A program made the translations under genes and the position numbers. This document shows positions 8,496-17,062 of a stretch of DNA of 64,000 nucleotides, one piece after another. The notes beneath the pieces were generated by a model, which made no database searches, was not told the origin of the DNA, and was given only the letters and a program-made list of their open reading frames with translations. The stretch's first letter is position 1, and each line of letters starts with the position of its first letter. Source of the DNA: Lachnospiraceae bacterium (GTDB taxonomy: Bacteria; Bacillota; Clostridia; Lachnospirales; Lachnospiraceae); the NCBI GenBank assembly GCA_021199235.1, contig JAJQIL010000037.1, positions 1 through 64,000 of the forward strand, in the 5' to 3' direction.

Positions 8496-10711
8496 TCTGA
8501 TTTTTTAAAATAAATCTGGAATGCAGGATAATTCCCTCTTTCTATCGGATCACACTCTCCAATAATTTCCTTTATCACATATCCGCCGTACATCAGCGCC
8601 GCACCAGTCAGTTTTATATCGGTACCTGCTACCTGATAAAGTGCAGTCTCTTCTAGTCCCTGCAGTCTGATACACGGAAACTGCGGATTTGCCTGTACAT
8701 GTGTTACCACAACATTCAGTAATGCCTCTGATTTGTCCTCAGCAGCAAATTCCCATGCGGTATAATAATCATCCTTCTGCGGATTCGTCAGACGATAATA
8801 GCTTCCTTTTTGAATCAGCCAATAGTACTCATGAAAATCTTTGATCTGCTGACGTATCTTATCTTTTTCATCTTCTGTCAACTTTGTAAGATCAAGTTCG
8901 TATCCAAAGGTTCCAGACATCGCAACAACACCTCTGGTATGTAAGGAAGCGACTCTTCCAGTCTGATGATTCGGTACTGCAGAGACATGACTGCCCATAC
9001 TGCTGATGGGATATCCATAGGAAGTTCCATGTTGAATTTTCAGTCGCTCGATTGCATCCGAATCGTCAGAGCACCAGATTTGCGGACAATAATAAAGCAT
9101 TCCTGCATCAAATCTGCCCCCGCCTCCGGCACATCCTTCGATCATAAGATCCGGAAAAGCCTTTAAGAGACGCTCCAGAAGGCTGTATGTTCCCAACATA
9201 AATCTGTGAGCTGTTTCCCCCTGACGCTCTGCAGGCAAAATATTGGAATATGCATTTGCCATGGAGCGGTTAAAATCCCACTTTACATATTCAATGTTTG
9301 CATCGGAAAGCACTTTACTGATACAGTCAAAAAGATAATCTATAACTGCCGGATTCCCCATATCAAGAAGCATCTGTTTTCTTGACATCATTGGCTTTCT
9401 GCCCGGATCTGCAAGAACCCACTCCGGATGCGCTCTGTACAGGTCTGAATCTTCATTGATCATCTCAGGCTCAAACCAAAGTCCGAACTTCATGCCAAGT
9501 GCGTTAACTCCATCCGCAATTACCTTCAGTCCTCCCGGCAGCTTCTTTTCATTGACGACCCAGTCTCCAAGACCGGAGTTATCATCATCACGCTTTCCAA
9601 ACCATCCGTCATCGAGAACCATCATCTCAACGCCCAGTTCAGACGCTGCGCTGGCAATATCCAGAATTTTCTGTGTATCAAATCTGAAATACGTTGCCTC
9701 CCAGTTATTAATCAGAACCGGCCTTCTTATAGTCTGGTATTTCGGAGGGCAAACATTATCTCTGATAATTTTATGATAATTCTGACTCAAAGCATTCAGA
9801 CCCTGACTACTGTAAGACAAAATTACCTCTGGGGAATAAAACTCATCCTGCTTTGTCAACTGCCACGAAAAATTCTCATCATGGATTCCTACAACCACCC
9901 GTGTACTTCCTGCCTGATCCATCTCAGCTTCTATTTTGTGATTTCCGGAATATACAAACATAAAGCCATAGCAATCTCCCTGGTGCTCCGTCGCATCCTT
10001 TTCAGAAAGAATCACAAACGGATTCTCATGATGAGAGCTCATGCCGCGTCTGGAAGCAATTGTGTGAATATCGTGTGTCAGTGAAATTCTTTCCATCTGA
10101 CGTTCCATACAATGTCTTCCATGAAAATGCACCAGATCAAATTCCCCATATGGAAAATCGATGCTCATGGACGCCGCTTTTTCCAGTACGAGTGTTTCAT
10201 TTCCGATATTTTTATAAACTGCCCGCCTCGTGATGATATCTTTTTCTTCAAAGACATCATAGATCAGACTTACCTGAAGTCCTGTAATCTCATCTGCAAG
10301 CTCAATCCTGAGTTCTGCTGCCATACAGTCATTCTGTCTTACAGACGGCAGGCCCGGAATCGCTGTTTTCTCTTCAGCAATCACATGAGAAACATATCTT
10401 AAGTCACAGCTTCTGCTTCCATCTGCTGCTTTTACTGACATGGAACTGACTCTATAGTCTCCCACACCGCATCCCGAAAATTCCTGTGGAAGTACATCCA
10501 AAGACATTCCCCGGTCTGACTTTCGCTCATACGGGTTCCCGGAAAACCCCCGATCAGGAAATGTATTCTGAAACCGCATATCCTGACCGAAGGTTTTTCT
10601 GCCATAATACAAATGCTGTACAATTCCAATTTCATTCACACTGATCTGGTACTCTGTATTTACTGTTTCTAATATAAATGTGTTTGCATCCTGATTAAAT
10701 CGAACACCCAT
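8492..10711 (-). CDS. GH36 alpha-galactosidase
   Basis: Hydrolyses terminal alpha-galactose from melibiose, raffinose and related oligosaccharides. At 739 residues it has the normal bacterial GH36 length: N-terminal beta-sandwich, (beta/alpha)8 barrel with MVLDDGWFG near 365, the nucleophile Asp in KWDFNRS near 478, the acid/base Asp in WCSDDSDA near 545, and a C-terminal beta domain. No signal peptide is seen, so the enzyme is cytoplasmic and depends on the ABC importer encoded just upstream. Its stop overlaps the possible GTG start of the next gene, indicating translational coupling. Confidence 0.96.
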   Translation of the reverse strand: MGVRFNQDANTFILETVNTEYQISVNEIGIVQHLYYGRKTFGQDMRFQNTFPDRGFSGNPYERKSDRGMSLDVLPQEFSGCGVGDYRVSSMSVKAADGSRSCDLRYVSHVIAEEKTAIPGLPSVRQNDCMAAELRIELADEITGLQVSLIYDVFEEKDIITRRAVYKNIGNETLVLEKAASMSIDFPYGEFDLVHFHGRHCMERQMERISLTHDIHTIASRRGMSSHHENPFVILSEKDATEHQGDCYGFMFVYSGNHKIEAEMDQAGSTRVVVGIHDENFSWQLTKQDEFYSPEVILSYSSQGLNALSQNYHKIIRDNVCPPKYQTIRRPVLINNWEATYFRFDTQKILDIASAASELGVEMMVLDDGWFGKRDDDNSGLGDWVVNEKKLPGGLKVIADGVNALGMKFGLWFEPEMINEDSDLYRAHPEWVLADPGRKPMMSRKQMLLDMGNPAVIDYLFDCISKVLSDANIEYVKWDFNRSMANAYSNILPAERQGETAHRFMLGTYSLLERLLKAFPDLMIEGCAGGGGRFDAGMLYYCPQIWCSDDSDAIERLKIQHGTSYGYPISSMGSHVSAVPNHQTGRVASLHTRGVVAMSGTFGYELDLTKLTEDEKDKIRQQIKDFHEYYWLIQKGSYYRLTNPQKDDYYTAWEFAAEDKSEALLNVVVTHVQANPQFPCIRLQGLEETALYQVAGTDIKLTGAALMYGGYVIKEIIGECDPIERGNYPAFQIYFKKSE

Positions 10712-10736
10712 GCTTTAACCCCTTTTACGTTGTTCT

Positions 10737-11621
10737 TTATCCCTTAACACTTCCAAGTACAAGTCCTTTTGTGAAATACTTCTGCAGGAATGGATATACC
10801 AGCATAATTGGCAATGCTCCCAGGAAAAGCTGTGCCGCTCTTCCCGTTCTTGCATTCATCTGTGCAAGTAAAGATGCTATATCTGCAGATTTATTCGTAA
10901 GTAATAATGTATCGAAATCCTTGATCACTGACTGCAGATAGGTCTGCAGCGGATACATGTCTTCACTCATATAAATCATACCGCTAAACCAGTCATTCCA
11001 GTGATTTACCATACAGAACAGTCCTACTGTTGCCAGGGACGGCTTCAAAAGCGGAAGAATGATTTTCGTAAGTGTCTGAAATGGAGTTGCCCCATCAAGT
11101 GCCGCAGCCTCTTCGATTTCATCCGGGAGCTCACGAATAAAGTTCATAAGAATAATCATATTGCTTACCGGAAGTGCTCCAGGCAGGATCAATGCCCACA
11201 TGGTATTTTTAAGTCCGAGTCCCGATACAACCAGATAAGTAGGAATCATTCCTCCTCCCACCAGCATGGTGATCATAAAGAAATAGACATAAATTTTTCT
11301 TCCTAACAACTGACCCGGCTTATCTCTGGAAAGTGGGTATGCTACAAGCACCATTAACGTTAAATTTAATCCGGTTTCCAGGAGTACTCTGAGTATAGAT
11401 ATGCCCATAGCCCTGAAAAATTTTCCTGATGTCAACACATATTTATAAGAAGAAAGAGTGAAATCAACTGGCCAGAATCCAACTTTTCCGGCAGCTACCG
11501 CTGTACTTCCACTGAAAGAAACAGCCAGCAGATTTATAAAAGGCAGCACGCAGGTTGAACAAATCAGGCCCAGGAAAATTGCATTGACGATATGAAATGC
11601 TGTATTTTTTTTCTTTTTCAT
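10737..11621 (-). CDS. Carbohydrate ABC transporter permease (LplC/MalG type)
   Basis: Inner-membrane channel subunit of 294 residues with six expected hydrophobic segments and the permease coupling loop EEAAALDGATPFQTL, which docks the ATPase. It sits 9 bases after the second permease gene in the alpha-galactoside operon. No ATP-binding gene is present in the operon; carbohydrate importers of this type commonly share an MsmX-like ATPase encoded elsewhere. Confidence 0.94.
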   Translation of the reverse strand: MKKKKNTAFHIVNAIFLGLICSTCVLPFINLLAVSFSGSTAVAAGKVGFWPVDFTLSSYKYVLTSGKFFRAMGISILRVLLETGLNLTLMVLVAYPLSRDKPGQLLGRKIYVYFFMITMLVGGGMIPTYLVVSGLGLKNTMWALILPGALPVSNMIILMNFIRELPDEIEEAAALDGATPFQTLTKIILPLLKPSLATVGLFCMVNHWNDWFSGMIYMSEDMYPLQTYLQSVIKDFDTLLLTNKSADIASLLAQMNARTGRAAQLFLGALPIMLVYPFLQKYFTKGLVLGSVKG

Positions 11622-11630
11622 CGCAACCTC

Positions 11631-12533
11631 CTACCAGATTTTATATCCGGCAAATTTATCTGCCAGTTTATAGGAAACCAATACAAGCATACAAGAGATA
11701 GCTGACTTAAACAATCCTACCGCAGCTCCCACCGAATACTGTGCCTGTTCAATACCAAGACGATAAATATAAGTATCAATGATATCGCCATGTTCATAGA
11801 CAATCGGTGAATACAGATTATAAATCTGATCAAATCCTGCATTAAATACATTTCCCAAAGCCAGAACCAACATCAGGACCATGATTGGTTTCAACATAGG
11901 AATTGTCACGTACCAGATTCTCTGCCATCTTGTCGCTCCATCCATTTCTGCTGATTCATACAGTCCCGGATCAATTCCCGTCAGCGAAGCCATATACACA
12001 ACGGTACCGTAGCCAAAACCCTTCCAAACATCGGTAACAATCATCGTCCATGGAAAAATCTTATCACTTCCAAGAAAGTTTATAGTTCCAAGCCCCATTG
12101 CGCTGAGTGCAGTATTAACAATGCCATCATTTCCGAGCAAGTCCATAATTAAACCGGCTACAATTACCCAGGAAAGGAAATTAGGAATATAAATCAAAGT
12201 CTGATAGAGTCTTTTCAATTTATCCGAAACCATCTCATTTAAAAGAATTGCTACAAATACCGGTACAACAATTCCAAGAATCAGCTTGATTACTGAAATA
12301 ACAATCGTATTGCGTATCGTTCTTAAAAAGGTAGGCTGCGAAAACAAATATGTAAAATTCTGTAAGCCAACCCAGGGTGAATTGAAGCCAAGTCCTGGAT
12401 TGTATTTTTCAAATGCAATAATCAGACCATACAGCGGAATATAGCTGAATATAAATACTAAAATCACTGCAGGGAGCAGCATAATATGATACTGCCACTG
12501 ATTTTTCAGTTGTGTTTTTAACCCCTTTTTCAT
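11631..12533 (-). CDS. Carbohydrate ABC transporter permease (LplB type)
   Basis: First channel subunit of the importer, about 300 residues, with the coupling loop ESAEMDGATRWQRI near residue 200. The ORF track begins 27 codons upstream inside the binding-protein gene; the ATG at 12533 is chosen because it has GGGAGG at correct spacing and starts with a short basic segment (MKKGLKTQ) before the first membrane helix. It partners the permease at 10737 and the lipoprotein at 12548. Confidence 0.94.
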   Translation of the reverse strand: MKKGLKTQLKNQWQYHIMLLPAVILVFIFSYIPLYGLIIAFEKYNPGLGFNSPWVGLQNFTYLFSQPTFLRTIRNTIVISVIKLILGIVVPVFVAILLNEMVSDKLKRLYQTLIYIPNFLSWVIVAGLIMDLLGNDGIVNTALSAMGLGTINFLGSDKIFPWTMIVTDVWKGFGYGTVVYMASLTGIDPGLYESAEMDGATRWQRIWYVTIPMLKPIMVLMLVLALGNVFNAGFDQIYNLYSPIVYEHGDIIDTYIYRLGIEQAQYSVGAAVGLFKSAISCMLVLVSYKLADKFAGYKIW

Positions 12534-12547
12534 AGCCTGCCTCCCAA

Positions 12548-14182
12548 CTATTGCTCTGCTCCATACATGGTATTCACATCTGCTGTAACTGTATCTCCAC
12601 CTGCAGCTTTCCAATTTGCTACAATTGTATCAAAGTAATCAATATCTTCCACTCCAGTAATAATCTTTGTAAAGCCTTCCGTCAGAATATCATTCAATGT
12701 ACTTCCCATTGTATTAAGTGATTCCGGATTTGCTCCCCATATCTTATTCTTAACATACTGCTCATTATCTACATATTCTTTTGCAATCCCATAAGCAGAT
12801 CGCTCATTTCCCTGCTGGAGCCAGTCACCTACACCTGTGCTGTCTGCATTTTCAACCCATCTCATACAAGCACTGATCTTGGATCCGTTCTTTCCATAAG
12901 CAGAAACATCAATATCTTCTTCACCAGCAAGGTATTTGTCTACGGCCTCCTTTACTTCCACAAACTGATTGTAATCTGTCTGCGGGTTAATTACATTCAG
13001 ACCAAATGGGATATTTGTATAACTGTTATCAAATAATTTCAGAATAAAGTCGATGTCTTCGTTTCCAATTGCATCATCCATCATGTAGCAGAAAAAATTA
13101 ATCAATTTCATTGCTGCTTCCGGATGCTCACAATTCTTGTTGATTACAATATATCCACGATTTCCAAAGCTTACGCTTGCCTTAACCGGATCTCCTGAGA
13201 TTGTCGGAATCTCATATGGCTCAAAGATCGCTTCTTTTCCAAGATTGTCAACTACATATGGTACCGGGTTATATCCCAGCCACTGTGCCCAGAAAATAAT
13301 TCCACATTTTCCATTGATCAATTCCTGACTTACTGCCTCCCAGTCATCTGTTGTCATATTCGGATTGATTAATCCTTCTTTATAAAGTTCTGCATATGCT
13401 GCCAGCGCCTCTTTCATTTCCGGCTGCACATTTCCATACTGAATTCCATCATCCGTATCAATCCAGATATCCGGATTTGCCCCATACGCAAGCGCAAATT
13501 TCTTAAATCCATCAATCGACTGATTTTCTCCAAATCCATATGCACCGTAATTCTCTTTAAATGCTTTCGCAATGTTAATAACATCTTCCATAGACTGCGG
13601 ATCCGCAAGTCCCAGTTCATCCTTCCAGTCTTTTCTGATCCATACATACTGGAACTGATCGATAATACCGTAGCTTTCCTGTGGGAGACCATATAATTTA
13701 CCATCAAATACACCGGTCTGATATGTATCCGGATCATATTCATAGTATCCCTTTAAGGTATCTGATCCGTAATAATCCAGAAGTTGTGTCAGATCCATAA
13801 TCATGTCTGCCTCAACAAGCTGCTGAAGCTGTGTAGCATCTACATGAAACACATCCGGAAGATCACCGTCAGCAATAGCAAGATTTAATTTTGTGCCGTA
13901 ATCATTGCTTACCCAGAGATTTTCTACATTGATATTAAACTTGTCCTTGTACGCATCGTACCATGCATTATCATCCCAGTCTTCTCCATCATAGAACACG
14001 GTTCCGGTATTTTCTTCTACAACGGTTGTCAGTGTAACTTCCTCATCGTATTTCGCCCAGATATCATCCGGTTTTTCTAAAGCAACTGCCTCATTTGTTT
14101 CTTCATTTTTCTTTCCGCATCCAGACAATACAGATGCTGCCATCACTGCTGCAACTCCAAACAATACCCACTTTCTCTTCAT
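12548..14182 (-). CDS. Extracellular sugar-binding lipoprotein
   Basis: Solute-binding protein of 544 residues that delivers sugar to the two adjacent permeases. The N-terminus has a basic region, a hydrophobic segment and the lipobox LSGC, so it is anchored to the outer face of the membrane through Cys22. The length and the partner permeases match the LplA-type group of binding proteins. It is the first gene of the operon that also encodes two GH36 enzymes and galK, so the likely ligand is an alpha-galactoside such as raffinose or melibiose (inference). Confidence 0.93.
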   Translation of the reverse strand: MKRKWVLFGVAAVMAASVLSGCGKKNEETNEAVALEKPDDIWAKYDEEVTLTTVVEENTGTVFYDGEDWDDNAWYDAYKDKFNINVENLWVSNDYGTKLNLAIADGDLPDVFHVDATQLQQLVEADMIMDLTQLLDYYGSDTLKGYYEYDPDTYQTGVFDGKLYGLPQESYGIIDQFQYVWIRKDWKDELGLADPQSMEDVINIAKAFKENYGAYGFGENQSIDGFKKFALAYGANPDIWIDTDDGIQYGNVQPEMKEALAAYAELYKEGLINPNMTTDDWEAVSQELINGKCGIIFWAQWLGYNPVPYVVDNLGKEAIFEPYEIPTISGDPVKASVSFGNRGYIVINKNCEHPEAAMKLINFFCYMMDDAIGNEDIDFILKLFDNSYTNIPFGLNVINPQTDYNQFVEVKEAVDKYLAGEEDIDVSAYGKNGSKISACMRWVENADSTGVGDWLQQGNERSAYGIAKEYVDNEQYVKNKIWGANPESLNTMGSTLNDILTEGFTKIITGVEDIDYFDTIVANWKAAGGDTVTADVNTMYGAEQ

Positions 14183-14335
14183 TTTTCTTCTCTCCTTTCG
14201 TCAGATACCCTTCGTCCTATATAAGGTTGTAAATATTGTATATTGAAAGTTCTTAAAAAAAAATGGTTCAAAAATAGCATTTTATGTTATAGTAAATATG
14301 TCTTTTTGAATAATTTTATGTGAAAGGGAATACCT
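14183..14335. promoter_or_regulatory. Divergent promoter region of the alpha-galactoside operon
   Basis: This 153-base AT-rich stretch separates the operon from its divergent AraC regulator and must hold both promoters. The pair TTGAA ... TTCAA around an A-tract near 14243-14271 is the only dyad I noticed; I cannot assign -35/-10 boxes with confidence. Confidence 0.45.
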
Positions 14336-15226
14336 ATGAATCCAAAACTTACTTCTCGATATACAGATTGTGCAAGTTATAAATGTTTAGAAAATTTAAG
14401 GGAAAATTCTCTGGAATTATCCCTGGTTCATTGTGGGAAAGAACAATGTACTCCTCAACACTACTGTACCGGAAAAAGAGATGAATATATCATCCACTTT
14501 GTAGTAAATGGTTCCGGAACTTATTCTACTGGAGGTCGATCCTATAAGGTTACCGCCGGTCAAATGTTTCTGCTGTATCCTGATACAGAGAACTCATATG
14601 TTTCAGACACGAATGATCCATGGACTTATGTATGGGTTGGATTTAAGGGGATCCTTTCTGACAATCTGATCTATCGCTGCGGTTTTATCAAAGATCATCT
14701 TGTTTTAGATTGTCCTGACATGGAGCCAGTATTGAGCTATTTTGAAAAAATGCTTGAATATCGCCAGCTAACTTTCACAAATGATATTCGACGTCACAGC
14801 ATTCTTATGGAGCTTTTTGCCTTTTTAATTGATGAAAGAAAAACGAATTCTTCCAACGTTGAAAATCTTTCCGGTGACTACAGCTCAAATATTTATGTTT
14901 CACACGCAATCCAATATATTCAAAATTTCTATCATCAGGAAATTACGGTTCCTATTGTCGCTGAATATGTTGGTATCAGCAGAGCTCATTTAAATAATTC
15001 CTTTCAAAAAGAACTGGGCATTTCTGTTCAGAAATTTATTATGGATTATCGTCTTCATAAAGCAGCTCATCAACTGGTAAGCACTACAGATTCAGTCACA
15101 AAAATTGCCGCTGATGTAGGGTATTCAGACTCTCTGGTATTCTCAAAAGCATTTAAAAAGAAGTTCCATGTAAGTCCCAAAAACTATAGAACTGAACACG
15201 GAACCTTAGATTCAAATATTTTTTAA
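14336..15226 (+). CDS. AraC-family regulator of the alpha-galactoside operon
   Basis: Transcription factor of 296 residues: an N-terminal cupin-type sugar-sensing domain (about 1-170, with YIIHFVVNGSG) and a C-terminal double helix-turn-helix (about 190-290, with YVGISRAHLNNSF and the second motif IAADVGYSDSLVFSKAFKK). It is divergent from the binding-protein gene, the usual place for an activator of RafR/MsmR type. Its codon use is as AT-rich as the operon, so the two probably moved together. Activation by alpha-galactosides is inferred from context. Confidence 0.93.
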   Translation: MNPKLTSRYTDCASYKCLENLRENSLELSLVHCGKEQCTPQHYCTGKRDEYIIHFVVNGSGTYSTGGRSYKVTAGQMFLLYPDTENSYVSDTNDPWTYVWVGFKGILSDNLIYRCGFIKDHLVLDCPDMEPVLSYFEKMLEYRQLTFTNDIRRHSILMELFAFLIDERKTNSSNVENLSGDYSSNIYVSHAIQYIQNFYHQEITVPIVAEYVGISRAHLNNSFQKELGISVQKFIMDYRLHKAAHQLVSTTDSVTKIAADVGYSDSLVFSKAFKKKFHVSPKNYRTEHGTLDSNIF

Positions 15227-15249
15227 CAAACAGAAAATCTTTGAGCAAT

Positions 15250-16011
15250 TCAGGCAATCAGATCCAGGCATATTTTTATGAAGAATATGACCAGAACAAC
15301 CAGCATCAGCGGCTTCACAGATTTTGCTCCCCACCGCGCAAAGAACCATGTGCCTGCATAATTCCCTGCTACGCTGAAACATCCTGCCGCCAGCCCCAGA
15401 ATCAAAATCACTTTTCCATTCAGAAGATAAACAGCCAGCGCTGTGAGATTCGTTGTCAGATTGATTACCTTTGCCACTCCATTTGCTGATGTAAGCCGCA
15501 TATGGGCAACCGCAGTCAGCAGCAGCAACAGAAATGTACCTGTTCCCGGACCATAAAAGCCATCGTAAACACCAATCACCGCTGCAACGGCCATACTTAA
15601 AATCGTGGTTATCTTCTCACTATAAGGAGTCTTCTGTATATCAAGCGAATGGCAGCGCATCACATAAAACGCAGTAACCGGCAGGATGACCAGCATAATG
15701 ATTTTGAAATATTCATCGCTGATCATCAATGCCAGATTGGCTCCGGCGCTGGAGCCAAGCAAAGCACATATGACACACAAAGCGGCCTGTTTCCAGATGA
15801 TATATCCGTTTCTGGCAAATCGCCAGGTTGCCAGCGCGGTTCCCATGCCCGAACTGAGTTTGTTTGTGCCAATCGCCATATGCACAGGAAGGCCGGCGAT
15901 CATATAGGCCGGCAGGGAAATCAACCCGCCCCCGCCTGCAACCGCATCCACAAAACCTGCCAGGAACACCAGCGGGCATATAATCATAAACTGCAGCGCA
16001 GTGATTTCCAT
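15250..16011 (-). CDS. TSUP-family membrane transporter (TauE/SafE type)
   Basis: Integral membrane protein of 253 residues with several hydrophobic helices. The N-terminal block GFVDAVAGGGGLISLPA and the later GTNKLSSGMGTA are hallmarks of the sulfite/sulfonate exporter TauE/SafE family; a second family repeat, GVYDGFYGPGTGTFLLL, is near residue 145. The family moves small organic or sulfur anions. It overlaps nothing and lies 15 bases downstream of the flavin reductase gene, so the two are probably co-transcribed. The substrate cannot be told from sequence. Confidence 0.93.
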   Translation of the reverse strand: MEITALQFMIICPLVFLAGFVDAVAGGGGLISLPAYMIAGLPVHMAIGTNKLSSGMGTALATWRFARNGYIIWKQAALCVICALLGSSAGANLALMISDEYFKIIMLVILPVTAFYVMRCHSLDIQKTPYSEKITTILSMAVAAVIGVYDGFYGPGTGTFLLLLLTAVAHMRLTSANGVAKVINLTTNLTALAVYLLNGKVILILGLAAGCFSVAGNYAGTWFFARWGAKSVKPLMLVVLVIFFIKICLDLIA

Positions 16012-16026
16012 ACAACGCCTCCGCAG

Positions 16027-16590
16027 TTATTTCAGTTTCAGGCCATCTCTGAACGCTTCGCCTACCCGCTCCGTAACCTTATAATATCCATGTGTATATG
16101 GGTCAAAGGCGATTGCGGAAACTTTTGAAATATTCACCTTGTCGCCATCCATAACAGCTTCATCCGCGCTCGTATTGACTACTTTACCTATCACCCCGCA
16201 ACCGTATTCTCCATCCTGATATTCGATAAACTCGCACTCCATGCACAGGGGAAATTCGTTGATGATCGGGGCATCCACATATTCCGACTTTGTCGTGGTC
16301 AGACCGCTCTTTTCAAATTTATTCACAGTATTATTCCCGGATACGACACCAAAATAATCCGCTTCCACTACGTGCGCTGCATCCGCAATACTTACCGTAA
16401 AAGCTTTTCTTGCCTTGATATTCTTTACCGTCTTATGTGACTCCGTCAGGTTCAAAATCACCTGATTTCTTTCAAGCATGGTTCCCCAGGCGGCGTTCAT
16501 GACATTAACACTTCCATCCTCGTTGTAGGTTGCAATCATCAGCACCGGCATTGGAAAAATTGCTTCCGTAGTCTTTATATCTTTTCTCAT
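16027..16590 (-). CDS. Flavin reductase-like FMN-binding protein
   Basis: Protein of about 187 residues of the flavin reductase-like, split-barrel FMN-binding family, recognisable from the N-terminal PMPVLMIATYNEDGSVNVM and the block ESHKTVKNIKA. It probably reduces or carries FMN. The ORF track starts 15 codons early; the ATG at 16590 has AGGAGG. The gene is divergent from an HxlR regulator and followed by the TSUP transporter, suggesting a small redox- or electrophile-responsive unit. Confidence 0.9.
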   Translation of the reverse strand: MRKDIKTTEAIFPMPVLMIATYNEDGSVNVMNAAWGTMLERNQVILNLTESHKTVKNIKARKAFTVSIADAAHVVEADYFGVVSGNNTVNKFEKSGLTTTKSEYVDAPIINEFPLCMECEFIEYQDGEYGCGVIGKVVNTSADEAVMDGDKVNISKVSAIAFDPYTHGYYKVTERVGEAFRDGLKLK

Positions 16591-16664
16591 TTCGATAAAC
16601 CTCCTGAATTTTTTCTGATTGCCCTTTGGCTGCACCTATGCTATCATAGCGTCAAATTTAAAAC

Positions 16665-16691
16665 AAGTACCAACTTTTATGTCAGGTACTT
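16665..16691. promoter_or_regulatory. Candidate HxlR operator: 7-bp perfect inverted repeat
   Basis: AAGTACC and GGTACTT face each other across 13 bases, directly upstream of the HxlR gene's GGAGG and between it and the divergent flavin reductase gene. The TAC/GTA core resembles the dyad at 2355-2394 upstream of the other HxlR gene. Binding is inferred. Confidence 0.6.
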
Positions 16692-16708
16692 ACCTGGAGG
16701 TAAGCGTA

Positions 16709-17062
16709 ATGAAAAATATAGAAACCGCAAACTTTGAAGACACCGGGTATTGCTATACTCTGTCCCTTATTTCCGGCAAATATAAGCCGATTATTCTTTA
16801 CTGCCTGATGGAATACGAGCCGGTGCGCTTTAACCAGATGCGGAGATATCTGAAAAACGTGGCGGATAAAACGCTGAGCCAAAATCTCAAAGAACTGGAA
16901 GCTGACGATCTGCTCATTCGCCATGAATACCCGCAAATCCCTCCGAAAGTGGAGTATTCACTCACGGAAAGAGGGCATTCGCTGGTTCGCGTGTTGGATA
17001 AACTGTGCGATTGGGGAAATGAAAACCGGCGCTTGTGCAATGATCAATCATTGAAAATCTGA
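16709..17062 (+). CDS. HxlR-family winged-helix regulator
   Basis: Second HxlR regulator, 117 residues, with SGKYKPIILYCL in place of the usual GGKW, a conserved helix LSQNLKELEADDLL and the wing VEYSLTERG. The single cysteine CYTLSL near residue 13 sits where redox-sensing HxlR members carry theirs. The track begins 30 codons upstream; the ATG at 16709 follows CTGGAGG. It is divergent from the flavin reductase gene, its probable target. Its 3' end overlaps the convergent P-type ATPase gene by 19 bases. Confidence 0.92.
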   Translation: MKNIETANFEDTGYCYTLSLISGKYKPIILYCLMEYEPVRFNQMRRYLKNVADKTLSQNLKELEADDLLIRHEYPQIPPKVEYSLTERGHSLVRVLDKLCDWGNENRRLCNDQSLKI

